Assembly (NCBI RefSeq): GCF_011683915.1
Contig: NZ_JAAQPH010000002.1
Span: 1 to 64,000 of the forward strand
DNA: 64,000 bases
Origin: Pelagibius litoralis
GTDB lineage: Bacteria > Pseudomonadota > Alphaproteobacteria > Kiloniellales > Kiloniellaceae
Reading direction: 5' to 3'
Shown here: positions 34,919-43,631 of the stretch, one piece after another
Layout: the number at the start of each line of letters is the position of its first letter
Numbering within the stretch: position 1 is the first letter of the stretch
Made by a program: the position numbers and the translations under genes
The notes under the pieces: model-generated
Database searches by the model: none
The model's input: only the letters and a program-made list of their open reading frames with translations
Told to the model about the DNA's origin: nothing

Positions 34919-35025
34919 GGTTCGGCCGTCTCCCGTATCTGCTGACCTGAGGTCGTATTTTTATTGAAGGCCGCGCTTTGCAATCGCTTGGAAGAATGAA
35001 ACATAACATCTATTAATGGGTCAAT

Positions 35026-35043
35026 ATGGAATTCGAATTCCAT
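35026..35043. promoter_or_regulatory. Perfect 18-bp palindrome between iolC and iolG, probable RpiR/IolR operator
   Basis: ATGGAATTCGAATTCCAT is fully symmetrical and contains GGAA-N6-TTCC. It lies 25 bases before the iolG ATG and about 110 bases before the iolC ATG, so one bound protein could block both promoters; a TTGACC-like -35 for iolC (minus strand) lies beside it. The divergent position and the RpiR gene next door point to autologous control by that regulator. A looser version (AGAA-N6-TTCT) lies upstream of the regulator gene. Confidence 0.65.
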
Positions 35044-35068
35044 TTCAACTTGGCAGAAGGATTCTCGC

Positions 35069-36055
35069 ATGCTGCGGATCGGATTGTTGGGGGCGGGCCG
35101 TATCGGCCAGATCCACGGAGGCAACATCGCCGCGCAGCCCGCGGCCGGGCTGGTTGCGATTGCCGATGCCCTGCCCGCGGCGGCAGCGGCGCTGGCGGCC
35201 GAGACCGGCGCCGCCGTCGCGTCGATCGAAGAGATTCTCGAGGATCGCAGCATCGATGCGGTGGTGATCGCAACGCCGACCGACACCCATGCGGATCTGA
35301 TCGAGGCCGCCGTGCGGTCCGGCAAAGCGGTGTTCTGTGAGAAGCCGGTGGATCTGGACGCGGCGCGCATTCGCGCCTGCCTGGCCGTTGTGGCCGAAGC
35401 GGGCGTGCCGCTGATGATCGGTTTCAACCGGCGCTTCGATCCCAGCTTCGCGGCGCTGAAGGCCCGTCTCGACGCCGGGGAGATCGGGGCGCTGGAGATG
35501 GTGACGATTCTGTCGCGCGACCCCGCGCCGCCACCGCTTTCCTATATCGAGCGTTCCGGCGGTCTGTTCCGCGACATGATGATCCACGATTTCGACATGG
35601 CGCGCTTTCTTCTTGGCGAGGAACCGGTTGAAGTCTACGCGCTGGGCTCCTCACTGGTCGATCCGGCAATCGGCGAGGCTGGCGATGTGGATACCGCGGC
35701 TGTCGTGCTGAAGACCGGGGGCGGGCGGATCGTGCAGATCTCCAATTCCCGCCGCGCGCCTTATGGCTATGACCAGCGGGTGGAGGTGCACGGCGAAAAG
35801 GGGATGCTGCGCGCCGGCAACCATCACACTACGACGGTGGAGGCGGCAACGGCGACCGGCTACAGCCGCGACCCTGCGCTCGCGTTTTTCCTGGACCGCT
35901 ATCGCGAGGCCTACCAGGCCGAACTCTCGGTCTTCATCGAGGGTGTGGTGGAAGGCCGTGCGTTGACACCTTCGGGGGAGGACGGCCTGAAGGCGCAGAT
36001 CCTGGCCGATGCGGCGACCCTGTCCTGGGAAAGCGACAAGCCGGTCAGGCTCTAG
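35069..36055 (+). CDS. iolG: Inositol 2-dehydrogenase
   Basis: Oxidises myo-inositol to scyllo-inosose with NAD+, first step of the pathway. The 328 residues are a Gfo/Idh/MocA protein: GLLGAGRIGQIHGGNIA at 5-21, CEKPVDLD near 91-98 with the catalytic lysine, IGFNRRFDPSF and the active-site DMMIHDFDMARFLLG. The start is supported by AGAAGGA-type sequence just upstream. It is transcribed alone, divergent from iolCDE-x-B, and converges with the RpiR gene (four-base overlap of stops). Confidence 0.92.
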   Translation: MLRIGLLGAGRIGQIHGGNIAAQPAAGLVAIADALPAAAAALAAETGAAVASIEEILEDRSIDAVVIATPTDTHADLIEAAVRSGKAVFCEKPVDLDAARIRACLAVVAEAGVPLMIGFNRRFDPSFAALKARLDAGEIGALEMVTILSRDPAPPPLSYIERSGGLFRDMMIHDFDMARFLLGEEPVEVYALGSSLVDPAIGEAGDVDTAAVVLKTGGGRIVQISNSRRAPYGYDQRVEVHGEKGMLRAGNHHTTTVEAATATGYSRDPALAFFLDRYREAYQAELSVFIEGVVEGRALTPSGEDGLKAQILADAATLSWESDKPVRL

Positions 36056-36906
36056 CCACCCCGCCTCTTTTCGGCAATGGAAACGGAGAGCGCCATGGCA
36101 AGGCAGAAGCAGGCGGAGAGGGATCGGAAGGCGGCGAAATCGGCTTCGACCACTTCGAACCAGGCGTCGGCCAGTTCTGTCAGCGGGCTGAAAGGACTGT
36201 CGGTAATGGCGACCAGCGGAACGCCGCGGGCGGCCGTCGCCTTGGTCAGCTCAATGGTGGCCGGGGCATAGGGCGTAAAGCTTATGGAGATCAGCGCGTC
36301 CTTTTTGCCGGCGAAGGCCGACTGCTCCTGGCCCAGCGTGCCGACATTGTCGATGAGAATGCTCTTCACCCCCAGCTTTCCAAGGGCGTAGGCCATATAG
36401 GCCGTGATCGGAAAGGCCCGGCGCTGGCCGAGCAGGTAGATGGTATCGGCGGCGGCGAGCAGTGCCGCGGCTTTGTCCAACTGTGCTGCGTCGATAGAAT
36501 CGCGCAGGCGCATCAGCGACGTGACACCGGCCTGGGCAAAGCCGTCCAGCAGACCGGGCAGGCCTTCGCGATCCCGGTCCTGATGACTGAGGCTTTCCAA
36601 CCGCTCTTCGTAGTCAGGCCAGCGATCCCGAAGACGCGCGCGGAAGATTTCCTGGAGATCGGAGAACCCCTGGTAGCCGATGGTCTGGGCGAAGCGGACC
36701 AGGGTCGAGGGTTGCACCGAGGCTTGCTCGGCGATGCTGGCGGCGGTTCCGAAGGCCATTTCGTCGGGATGGGCGACCGCGAAGCGGGCCACCTGGGCCA
36801 GGCGTTTGGGCAGTGTCTGGTGGCGTTCCATCAGAAGGCTGCGCAGTCCCACAAAGTCGCGCGGCGGATCGCCGAGGTCCTCTGCGACTGTCTCCATTTT
36901 TGACAT
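36052..36906 (-). CDS. RpiR-family transcriptional regulator (probable IolR)
   Basis: A 284-residue repressor-type regulator. I use the ATG at 36906 (MSKMETVAED) behind AGGAGAAAGGCAGAAGG; the frame is open further upstream but reads leader DNA. An N-terminal RpiR helix-turn-helix (PKRLAQVARFAVAHPDEMAFGTAASIAEQASVQPSTLVRFAQTIGY) is followed by a SIS sugar-phosphate domain at about 120-270 (TIYLLGQRRAFPITAYMAYAL, SISFTPYAPATIELTKAAA-like). SIS domains bind phosphosugars, here plausibly the 5-dehydro-2-deoxygluconate 6-phosphate made by IolC. It is flanked by iolG and the ABC importer. Confidence 0.87.
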   Translation of the reverse strand: MSKMETVAEDLGDPPRDFVGLRSLLMERHQTLPKRLAQVARFAVAHPDEMAFGTAASIAEQASVQPSTLVRFAQTIGYQGFSDLQEIFRARLRDRWPDYEERLESLSHQDRDREGLPGLLDGFAQAGVTSLMRLRDSIDAAQLDKAAALLAAADTIYLLGQRRAFPITAYMAYALGKLGVKSILIDNVGTLGQEQSAFAGKKDALISISFTPYAPATIELTKATAARGVPLVAITDSPFSPLTELADAWFEVVEADFAAFRSLSACFCLAMALSVSIAEKRRGG

Positions 36907-37349
36907 CACCTTCTGCCTTTCTCCTGACCGCCGGCATTCCCGGACCGGCCCCTCATAAGCGGCCAAATCTAGCGGTTCGATCCAAGTGAACCAAAAGGAG
37001 AATAAAAATTCTAGAAAAAACGGCCCGGTCGGTTTATTCTGTTGGCTATCACAATCTGAGATAATCAGAGCGAACCCGGCCGAAGGTCCGGATTCTTGCC
37101 TAGGGAAGGCGATATGCTGCGATGGACGATGGCTGAAAGCCAAAGACATCCATTCATCCAGACCTGGAAAACACCAGTGTCTGTGAGGCCTTCCCTTGTG
37201 TGGTCCGGGTGCCGGCCTTCGCTTTCAGCGGTGCGGCGGCAATCCTGGCGGCGGTCTTGGCGGTCGAATTCGGCAGGGCGCTTTTTCAGAGCACAGAACC
37301 TCAGCGCACAAAACCTCAACAAAGAGAACCTCAACAAGGGGAGGATTGA
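36907..37349. promoter_or_regulatory. Control region between RpiR gene and ABC importer, with inverted repeats
   Basis: This 443-base gap carries no convincing gene. AGAATAAAAATTCT (36999-37012) is an inverted repeat of the form AGAA-N6-TTCT, resembling the iolC-iolG palindrome, and lies 93 bases upstream of the RpiR start, suiting autoregulation. TCTGAGATAATCAGA at 37055-37069 is a second inverted repeat. Both importer and regulator promoters must lie here; no consensus -35/-10 pair stands out. Confidence 0.45.
37297..37341 (+). repeat. Three 15-base tandem repeats in the importer leader
   Basis: AACCTCA begins at 37297, 37312 and 37327, exactly 15 bases apart; the last two units (AACCTCAACAAAGAG and AACCTCAACAAGGGG) differ in a few bases only. 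The third unit merges into the GGGGAGGA ribosome site of the solute-binding protein gene. Copy number changes here would alter the distance from promoter to ribosome site. Confidence 0.7.
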
Positions 37350-38282
37350 ATGAAAGCTTTTCATCGTTTGGCGGTTGCCGCTGCGTTCCTGGGTGCAGCC
37401 ACGGCGGCCCAGGCGCAGGACGTCAACATTATCGTCGTCAGCCATGGCCAGGCCAACGACCCATTCTGGTCGGTGGTCAAGAACGGGGTCGATGCCGCTG
37501 CCAAGGATATGGCGGTGAACGTCGACTACCGCGCGCCGGAGACCTTTGACATGGTGGTCATGTCGCAGTTGATCGACGCGGCCGTCAATCAGGAGCCCGA
37601 CGGATTGATCGTCTCCATCCCCGATGCCGATGCTTTGGGCCCATCGATTGAAAAGGCCGTCGCCGCCGGAATTCCGGTGATCTCGATGAACTCCGGGTCG
37701 GATGTTTCCAAGAAGCTGGGCGCATTGCTGCATGTGGGTCAGGAAGAATACGACGCCGGCAAGGCGGCGGGCGAGAAGATGGCGTCTCTCGGCGGCTCTT
37801 CGGCCATCTGCATCAACCAGGAGGTCGGCAATGTGGCGCTGGATCAACGTTGTCAGGGCTTTTCCGACGGATTTGGCGGCAAGGTTGTCGTGTTGCCGGT
37901 CTCGCAGGATCCTTCTGAGATAAAGGCAAAGGTCAAGGCGGCGCTGGAATCCGATGACTCCGTCGATACCGTGATGGCGCTGGGCGCCGGCACGGCGGGC
38001 GAGCCGGCTCTGGCTGCGGCCGACGAAGTCGGCAAAGGTGATTCGGTCCAGATCGGAACTTTCGATCTTTCTTCCGATTTCCTGAAGGCAATCGCCTCCG
38101 GCAAGGCGGCCTTCGCCATTGACCAGCAGCAGTACCTGCAAGGCTATCTGCCGGTCGTGTTCCTGGCGAACCATGCGAAGTTCGGCCTCATTCCGGGCGG
38201 CAACGTTCCCTCGGGTCCGAACCTCATCACCCAGGACAAGGCGGCGCAGGTCGTCGACCTGTCAGCCAAGGGCATTCGCTAG
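37350..38282 (+). CDS. Periplasmic sugar/inositol-binding protein of CUT2-type ABC importer
   Basis: A 310-residue periplasmic protein with a Sec signal peptide (1-22, ATAAQA before QD). It is Peripla_BP_4 type: NIIVVSHGQANDPFWSVVKNGVDAAAKD opens the first lobe, SIPDADALGPSIEKAVAAGIPVISMNSG the hinge region, and FDLSSDFLKAIASGKAAFAIDQQQYLQGYLP the ligand-binding end, as in FrcB/IbpA-like receptors. The start has a GGGGAGGA site. With iol genes immediately upstream, myo-inositol is the likely ligand, but fructose- or ribose-type receptors look similar. Confidence 0.86.
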   Translation: MKAFHRLAVAAAFLGAATAAQAQDVNIIVVSHGQANDPFWSVVKNGVDAAAKDMAVNVDYRAPETFDMVVMSQLIDAAVNQEPDGLIVSIPDADALGPSIEKAVAAGIPVISMNSGSDVSKKLGALLHVGQEEYDAGKAAGEKMASLGGSSAICINQEVGNVALDQRCQGFSDGFGGKVVVLPVSQDPSEIKAKVKAALESDDSVDTVMALGAGTAGEPALAAADEVGKGDSVQIGTFDLSSDFLKAIASGKAAFAIDQQQYLQGYLPVVFLANHAKFGLIPGGNVPSGPNLITQDKAAQVVDLSAKGIR

Positions 38283-38303
38283 AGATAGAACCAAGACAGG
38301 GGT

Positions 38304-38345
38304 ACCGGTGCTGTTTCTTGCGCGGCGCCGGTCCCCGGCCCGGGG
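38304..38345 (+). promoter_or_regulatory. Stem-loops between binding-protein and permease genes
   Basis: ACCGGTGC (38304-38311) pairs with GCGCCGGT (38325-38332, one G-U pair). It is followed at once by CCCCGGCCCGGGG (38333-38345). No U-run follows, so this looks like an mRNA stabiliser or partial terminator that keeps the binding protein in excess over the permease, common in ABC sugar operons. Confidence 0.5.
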
Positions 38346-38473
38346 TTTTGGCCCCGATCAGCAGCAGGGCAGGCGAAGCCGCTTGCCCCTTTTGATACCG
38401 TGGAACTCGGTGCAAAGAAGCCGGCGCAAGAGCGGCTATGACTAGCAGGAAAATCTGCTAGGGAGGAGCAACA

Positions 38474-39625
38474 ATGGTCGATAAGACAGCCCAAAGCGGC
38501 GGTGAGGCCGCTGCCGAACCCCCAGACACGACACCTGCCCAGGCCGACGAGCGGATTCGCGAAGTCTCGGCGATGACCAAGATTCTGCGGCGGCCCGAAT
38601 TGGGTGCCATCGCCGGCTTGATCCTGGTCACCGTGTTTTTCCTTATAACGGCCAATGCCAATATGTTCACACTGGCGGGCATCATGAACTTCATGGCGCC
38701 GGCAGCGCAGCTGGGCATCCTGGCGATTGGGGCGGCCCTGCTGATGGTCGGCGGGGAGTTCGACCTCTCCGTCGGGTCGATGGTCGCCTTCGCGGGTCTG
38801 GTTTTCGGGACCTGTCTGGTGGTGCTGGGTATCCCGCTGCCGGGTGCCATTGTCATCACCTTCATCGTGGCTGGGGCCATGGGCGCGCTCAACGGCCAGA
38901 TTGTGCTGCGCACCGGGCTGCCGTCCTTCATCGTTACCCTGGCATTCCTGTTCATTCTGCGCGGCATGACACTGGTCGGCTTGAAGTGGGCGACCGGCGG
39001 ATCGACCCAGCTGCGCGGTGTGAAGGAAGCCGTGGAAGGCTCCTGGCTTGCCGGGTTCTTTTCCGGTGATGCGCTTGAGGGGCTCTTTGCCTGGTTTGCC
39101 TCCATGGGCTGGGTCGATACCTTCAAAAACGGCCTGCCGAAGGTCCAGGGCGTTCCGGTCGAGGTGATCTGGTTCGTGATTTTCGCCGCGGTTGCCACTT
39201 GGGTTCTGGTGCGCACGCGCTTCGGCAACTGGATCTTCGCTGCCGGCGGCGATGCCAATGCCGCCCGGAATTCCGGTGTTGCGGTAAACCGGGTGAAGAC
39301 CATTCTGTTCATACTGACGGCCTGTTGCGCGGCCCTGGTGGCGATCCTGACCGTGCTCGACGCCGGCTCGACCGATGCGCGCCGCGGCTTTCAGAAAGAG
39401 TTCGAGGCGATCATTGCCGCGGTCATCGGCGGCTGCCTGCTGACCGGCGGTTACGGCTCGGCCATCGGCGCGGCCATCGGTGCGGTCATCTTCGGCATGG
39501 TGTTGATCGGCCTGACCTACACCACCATCGACCAGGACTGGTATCTTGTGTTCCTGGGCGGCATGTTGCTGACTGCCGTGTTGTTCAATAACTTCATTCG
39601 CAAGCGCGCAACGGGGGAGCGGTGA
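38474..39625 (+). CDS. CUT2-type ABC importer permease
   Basis: A 383-residue inner-membrane protein of the FrcC/RbsC family. A 40-residue cytoplasmic N-terminus precedes about ten helices; [31 protein letters not shown] (about 77-107) is the strongly conserved family block, and [31 protein letters not shown] the coupling-loop region. GGGAGGAG precedes the ATG. It is 191 bases after the binding-protein gene and one base from the ATPase gene, so the three work as one importer. Confidence 0.9.
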   Translation: MVDKTAQSGGEAAAEPPDTTPAQADERIREVSAMTKILRRPELGAIAGLILVTVFFLITANANMFTLAGIMNFMAPAAQLGILAIGAALLMVGGEFDLSVGSMVAFAGLVFGTCLVVLGIPLPGAIVITFIVAGAMGALNGQIVLRTGLPSFIVTLAFLFILRGMTLVGLKWATGGSTQLRGVKEAVEGSWLAGFFSGDALEGLFAWFASMGWVDTFKNGLPKVQGVPVEVIWFVIFAAVATWVLVRTRFGNWIFAAGGDANAARNSGVAVNRVKTILFILTACCAALVAILTVLDAGSTDARRGFQKEFEAIIAAVIGGCLLTGGYGSAIGAAIGAVIFGMVLIGLTYTTIDQDWYLVFLGGMLLTAVLFNNFIRKRATGER

Positions 39626-39626
39626 G

Positions 39627-40454
39627 ATGACCGATAACAGCTCTACGAATGGCGCGTCCAATGGGGCCGCGAATGGATCGGACGTGCTGATCGATGTTCG
39701 CGATGTCGTCAAGCATTTCGGATCGGTGATCGCCCTGAACGGCGTTTCCATGGCGGTCAACCGTGGCCAGGTCCTTTGCCTTCTCGGCGATAACGGGGCG
39801 GGCAAGTCGACCCTGATCAAAACCCTGGCGGGGGTCCATAAACCGACCGCCGGCGAATTCCGGGTCGAAGGCAGGGCGGTCGACTTCAACAGTCCTCGCG
39901 ATGCCCTGGACGCGGGCATCGCCACGGTCTACCAGGACCTGGCGATGATCCCGCTGATGTCGGTGACCCGCAATTTCTTCATGGGGCGCGAACCGGTCAA
40001 AAGACTTGGCCCGTTTCGCTTCATCAATTTCGACGAGGCGGACAAGACGACCCGCGAAGAAATGCAGAAGATCGGTATCGACGTGCGCGATCCCCAGCAG
40101 GCGGTCGGTACGCTGTCGGGCGGCGAACGTCAGTGCGTCGCCATCGCAAGGGCGGTTTACTTCGGCGCCAAGGTCCTGATCCTGGACGAGCCGACCTCGG
40201 CGCTTGGTGTCGCGCAGACCTCCATGGTGCTGAAATATGTCGATCAGGTTCGCAATAAGGGCTTGGGGGTGATCTTCATCACCCATAACGTTCGCCATGC
40301 CATGGCTGTGGGGGATCGTTTCACGGTGTTGAACCGCGGCAAGACCCTGGGTAACTTCGCCAGGGATGAGATTAACATGGACGAGCTGCAGAACCTGATG
40401 GCCGGCGGCAAGGAACTGCAGCAGCTCTCCGCCTCGCTCGGCGGCACGGTTTAG
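39627..40454 (+). CDS. CUT2-type ABC importer ATP-binding protein (single domain)
   Basis: A 275-residue ATPase with Walker [10 protein letters not shown] (about 54-62), Q-loop YQD, signature LSGGERQ, Walker [13 protein letters not shown] and H-loop FITHN. Most CUT2 ATPases (RbsA, MglA, IatA) have two fused domains; this one has one, like FrcA, so the importer must use a homodimer. The first 20 residues are a Asn/Ser/Ala-rich linker. The ATG follows the permease TGA by one base. Confidence 0.92.
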   Translation: MTDNSSTNGASNGAANGSDVLIDVRDVVKHFGSVIALNGVSMAVNRGQVLCLLGDNGAGKSTLIKTLAGVHKPTAGEFRVEGRAVDFNSPRDALDAGIATVYQDLAMIPLMSVTRNFFMGREPVKRLGPFRFINFDEADKTTREEMQKIGIDVRDPQQAVGTLSGGERQCVAIARAVYFGAKVLILDEPTSALGVAQTSMVLKYVDQVRNKGLGVIFITHNVRHAMAVGDRFTVLNRGKTLGNFARDEINMDELQNLMAGGKELQQLSASLGGTV

Positions 40455-40527
40455 GTTTCCCGAACCGCCCGCTGTCTTGATGCCGCCCCCGGCTGGTCCC
40501 GGCTGGTCTGGGCCGATGTGAAGGAAG

Positions 40528-41661
40528 ATGTGCTTGGACTCAGTTGGGGTAGGCCTGATCGGCACGGGCTACATGGGAAAGTGCCACGCCATCGCCTATA
40601 GCGCGGTGGCGACCGTTTTCGGGCTCTCGACGCGGCCGCGGCTCGAGTTGCTTTGCGACCTCGGCGCCGAGCAGGCGGCGGCCGCGGCGGCGGCTTTCGG
40701 TTTTGCCCGCTCGACTGACGACTGGCACAAACTGGTAAGCGACCCGGCGGTCGATGTTGTCTCCATCACCACGCCCAATGGCCTGCACCCGGCCATGGCC
40801 ATCGAGGCGGCGCGCAACGGCAAACACGTCTACTGTGAGAAGCCGCTGGCGCTGACCCTGGAGAAGGCGGAAGCCATGGCGGCGGCGGTGCGCGAAGCCG
40901 GTGTCAAGTCGCTGGTCGGCTACAACTACACAAAGAACCCGGCGGTTTCCCACGCCAAACGCCTGGTCGAGCAGGGGGCTATCGGGCGCTTGCTGCATTT
41001 TCGCGGCTGTTTCGACGAGGACTATCTTGCCGATCCGGCGCTGCCCCACAGTTGGCGCATGCAGAAGGAAAAAGCCGGCGCCGGTGCCCTCGCCGATATG
41101 GCGAGCCATCTGATCCATATGGCCCAGCACCTCTGCGGGCCCATCGGTGCCGTGATGGCGGACCTGACCACCATGCATGCCGAGCGCCCGATAAATGACG
41201 GCTCCCACGCCGCGACGGGGCGGGTGGAAAACGACGATACCGTCTCTGCCCTGGTGCGGTTTCGCGCCGGTTTTTCAGGCAGTCTGGATTCAAGCAGAAT
41301 TGCCTGGGGCCGCAAGTCCCGCTTTGCCTGGGAACTGCATGGCAGTGCCGGCATGATTGCCTTCGACCAGGAACGCATGAACGAACTGCAGCTCTATCAG
41401 GCGAAGGGCCCAAAGGCCGAGCAGGGCTTCAAGACGATTTTGAGCGGCCCGGCCCATCCGCCCTACGGGAACTTCGTACCGGCGCCCGGTCACAGTCTCG
41501 GCTACAACGATATCAAGACGGTGGAAGTCGCCCACCTGATGCGCGGGCTGGCGGGTGAGGAGACGCTGTATCCGAATTTTACCGATGCCCTGGATACGGA
41601 GCGGGTCATGCATGCCATGCTGCGCTCCGCCAAAGAGGGGCAGTGGGTCAGTCTGGATTAG
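40528..41661 (+). CDS. Gfo/Idh/MocA-family dehydrogenase in the inositol importer operon
   Basis: A 377-residue NAD(P)-dependent oxidoreductase: GLIGTGYMGKCHAIAY near 10-25, YCEKPLALTLEKAEAM near 93-108 with the catalytic lysine, GYNYTKNPAV and DMASHLIHMAQHLCG with the active-site histidine. The ATG at 40528 abuts AAGGAAG with no spacing; the TTG at 40534, six bases from that site, may be the real start. Being 73 bases after the ATPase gene, it probably acts on a sugar or inositol isomer imported by the same system (for example scyllo- or chiro-inositol); this is inference. Confidence 0.85.
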   Translation: MCLDSVGVGLIGTGYMGKCHAIAYSAVATVFGLSTRPRLELLCDLGAEQAAAAAAAFGFARSTDDWHKLVSDPAVDVVSITTPNGLHPAMAIEAARNGKHVYCEKPLALTLEKAEAMAAAVREAGVKSLVGYNYTKNPAVSHAKRLVEQGAIGRLLHFRGCFDEDYLADPALPHSWRMQKEKAGAGALADMASHLIHMAQHLCGPIGAVMADLTTMHAERPINDGSHAATGRVENDDTVSALVRFRAGFSGSLDSSRIAWGRKSRFAWELHGSAGMIAFDQERMNELQLYQAKGPKAEQGFKTILSGPAHPPYGNFVPAPGHSLGYNDIKTVEVAHLMRGLAGEETLYPNFTDALDTERVMHAMLRSAKEGQWVSLD

Positions 41662-41669
41662 AGGAAAAT

Positions 41670-41687
41670 TCTCCGTTATAATGGAGA
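41670..41687. promoter_or_regulatory. Operator-like inverted repeat before the XRE gene
   Basis: TCTCCGTTATAATGGAGA has matching TCTCC/GGAGA ends and near-symmetrical CCRTTAT halves. It ends one base before the XRE start ATG and its GGAG right arm doubles as ribosome site, so binding would block translation initiation DNA as well as transcription. Related half-sites recur upstream of kbl. Confidence 0.6.
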
Positions 41688-41688
41688 A

Positions 41689-42282
41689 ATGATCAAACAA
41701 AGTCCTATTGATGCTGAAAGTATCGTCTCCAAGGTTGCCGAAATGCTGCGCTCGGTGCGCAAGCAGCAGCAACTGACGCTGGATGATCTCGCCCAGCGTT
41801 CTGGCGTGTCGCGCTCCATGCTGTCCCAGATCGAGCGTGGCGAGAGCAATCCGACCCTGGCCACGCTCTGGAACCTCACCCAGGCCCTGGGGGTCGACTT
41901 CGCCGGCCTGTTGGGCAGTGAGCCCGCCGCCGAGCCGAGCAGCGGTCAGGTAGAGCGGCTGCCGGCCCAGCGCACCCCCACCATCGATAGCCGGGGGGAG
42001 CGTTGTCGCCTTAGAATCCTAAGCCCGCCGGACCTCGCCGGGAAGGTCGAGTGGTACGAGCTTCAGCTCGAAGCCGGTGGCGCCCTGGTCAGCGATGCCC
42101 ATGCGCCGGGCAGCATGGAACACCTGACGGTTCTGGAAGGGCGGATCGGCGTGCAGTCCGGCCTGCGCGAAGAAGAGGGCGGCGCGGGGGATACACTGCG
42201 CTACCGGGCCGATGTCGCCCATCGTATTGCCGCCCTGGCCGGGGAACCGGCGAAGGCCCTGCTGATCGTTCTCACGGATTAA
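41689..42282 (+). CDS. XRE-cupin transcriptional regulator
   Basis: A 197-residue regulator. Residues 13-70 are a Cro/C1 helix-turn-helix (LRSVRKQQQLTLDDLAQRSGVSRSMLSQIERGESNPTLATLWNLTQALG) and the C-terminal half (about 100-197) a single cupin domain with YELQLEAGGALVSDAHAPGSMEHLTVLEGRIGV. Such proteins usually respond to amino acids or small acids. The gene sits 114 bases before kbl, same strand, and shares an operator motif with it, so control of threonine breakdown is the best guess. Confidence 0.87.
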   Translation: MIKQSPIDAESIVSKVAEMLRSVRKQQQLTLDDLAQRSGVSRSMLSQIERGESNPTLATLWNLTQALGVDFAGLLGSEPAAEPSSGQVERLPAQRTPTIDSRGERCRLRILSPPDLAGKVEWYELQLEAGGALVSDAHAPGSMEHLTVLEGRIGVQSGLREEEGGAGDTLRYRADVAHRIAALAGEPAKALLIVLTD

Positions 42283-42340
42283 TCGGCTTTCGGGCTGATC
42301 GGCTTCCCGGGTAAGTGCTGGCCGGAAATCGGTTGAAAAA

Positions 42341-42381
42341 TCCGTAATAACGGAATACGGTCCATTATCACATAATAATGG
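42341..42381. promoter_or_regulatory. Two operator-like palindromes before kbl
   Basis: TCCGTAATAACGGA (42341-42354) and CCATTATCACATAATAATGG (42362-42381) carry the same CCRTTAT half-sites as the element at 41670-41687. The second ends 15 bases before the kbl ATG. Two sites before the target operon and one before the regulator gene is what would be expected for a small local regulon. Confidence 0.6.
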
Positions 42382-42396
42382 TGAGGCGGCGGCATT

Positions 42397-43581
42397 ATGC
42401 TGGACGACATTCGCAAGGAGCTCGACGGCATTCGGGCGGCTCATCTCTACAAGGTCGAGCGGCCGATCACCTCGCCGCAAAGCGCCGCGATCCGCGTTGC
42501 GGAGGACGGCGGGGAGCGTGCCGAACTCAATCTCTGCGCCAACAACTATCTCGGCCTGGCCGATCATCCGGCCCTTGTTGCTGCGGCCAAGGAGGCGTTG
42601 GATCACTATGGCCTCGGCATGGCCTCCGTGCGCTTCATCTGCGGCACCCAGGACCAGCACCGCCTGCTGGAGCAGGAGATCGCGGCCTTTCTGGGCCAGG
42701 AGGACGCGATCCTCTATGCCGCCTGTTTCGACGCGAACGGCGGGGTTTTCGAGCCGTTGCTCGGCGCCGAAGATGCGGTCATCTCCGATGCCCTCAATCA
42801 CGCCTCGATCATCGACGGCATCCGTCTTTGCAAGGCGCGGCGCTATCGTTATGCCAACGGCGACATGGCGGAGCTGGAGGACCGGCTCCGCGAAGCGCGG
42901 GAAGCCGGCGCACGGCGCATCGTCATCGCGACCGACGGCGTTTTCTCGATGGATGGCTATCTGGCCGACCTGCCGGCCATCCGGCGCCTGGCGGATCGCT
43001 ACGAGGCTTTCCTCCTAGTTGACGACTGCCACGCCACCGGTGTTCTGGGACCGGAGGGCAGGGGCACTGGTGCGCATTTCGGTGTCGAGGTCGACATCCT
43101 CACCGGCACCCTGGGCAAGGCCCTCGGCGGCTCTGCCGGCGGTTACGTCGCAGCGGCCGGGCCTGTCGTCGAGCTGCTGCGCCAGCGCTCCCGGCCCTAT
43201 CTCTTCTCCAATTCCCTGCCGCCGCCGATCGTCGGCGCGGCGCGCAGGGCCCTTGAACTGGTCCGGGCCGGCGACGATCTGCGCGCCCGCCTGCGCGACA
43301 ATGCCACACGTTTTCGCGCCGGTTTGACGGCCGCGGGCTTCAACCTGCTGGACGGCGAACATCCCATCATTCCGGTGATGCTGGGCGAAGCGGGTATCGC
43401 GCAGGAGATGGCCGCAAGGCTTTACCAGCGCGGAGTCTATGTGACCGGCTTTTTCTTTCCCGTCGTGCCCCAGGGGCAGGCGCGCATCCGCACGCAGATG
43501 TCTGCGGCGCATACGCCGGAACAAATCGATCAGGCAATCGATGCCTTTACCCGGACCGGTCGCGAACTGGGTGTGATCTGA
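42397..43581 (+). CDS. kbl: Glycine C-acetyltransferase (2-amino-3-ketobutyrate CoA ligase)
   Basis: Splits 2-amino-3-ketobutyrate with CoA to glycine and acetyl-CoA, the second step of threonine breakdown. The 394 residues belong to the alpha-oxoamine synthase family: [10 protein letters not shown] near 49-58, the PLP lysine K241 in [23 protein letters not shown] near 208-215 holding the aspartate and histidine that contact PLP, and [19 protein letters not shown] lies before the ATG. It precedes tdh by 46 bases and is under the probable XRE operators. Confidence 0.95.
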   Translation: MLDDIRKELDGIRAAHLYKVERPITSPQSAAIRVAEDGGERAELNLCANNYLGLADHPALVAAAKEALDHYGLGMASVRFICGTQDQHRLLEQEIAAFLGQEDAILYAACFDANGGVFEPLLGAEDAVISDALNHASIIDGIRLCKARRYRYANGDMAELEDRLREAREAGARRIVIATDGVFSMDGYLADLPAIRRLADRYEAFLLVDDCHATGVLGPEGRGTGAHFGVEVDILTGTLGKALGGSAGGYVAAAGPVVELLRQRSRPYLFSNSLPPPIVGAARRALELVRAGDDLRARLRDNATRFRAGLTAAGFNLLDGEHPIIPVMLGEAGIAQEMAARLYQRGVYVTGFFFPVVPQGQARIRTQMSAAHTPEQIDQAIDAFTRTGRELGVI

Positions 43582-43610
43582 ACGCCGCTCTTTTGAGAGA
43601 GGAAGTTGCT

Positions 43611-43631
43611 ATGAAGGTCCTGATTCCATGA
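43611..43631 (+). CDS. Six-codon mini-ORF overlapping the tdh start
   Basis: ATGAAGGTCCTGATT followed by CCATGA encodes MKVLIP and stops inside the tdh ATG (ATGA overlap). The first 15 bases nearly repeat the true tdh start, ATGAAGGCCCTGATT at 43628. The ribosome site GAGAGAGGAAG sits correctly for the mini-ORF, so tdh would be reached by termination-reinitiation. It probably arose by a 17-base tandem duplication. Confidence 0.5.
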   Translation: MKVLIP

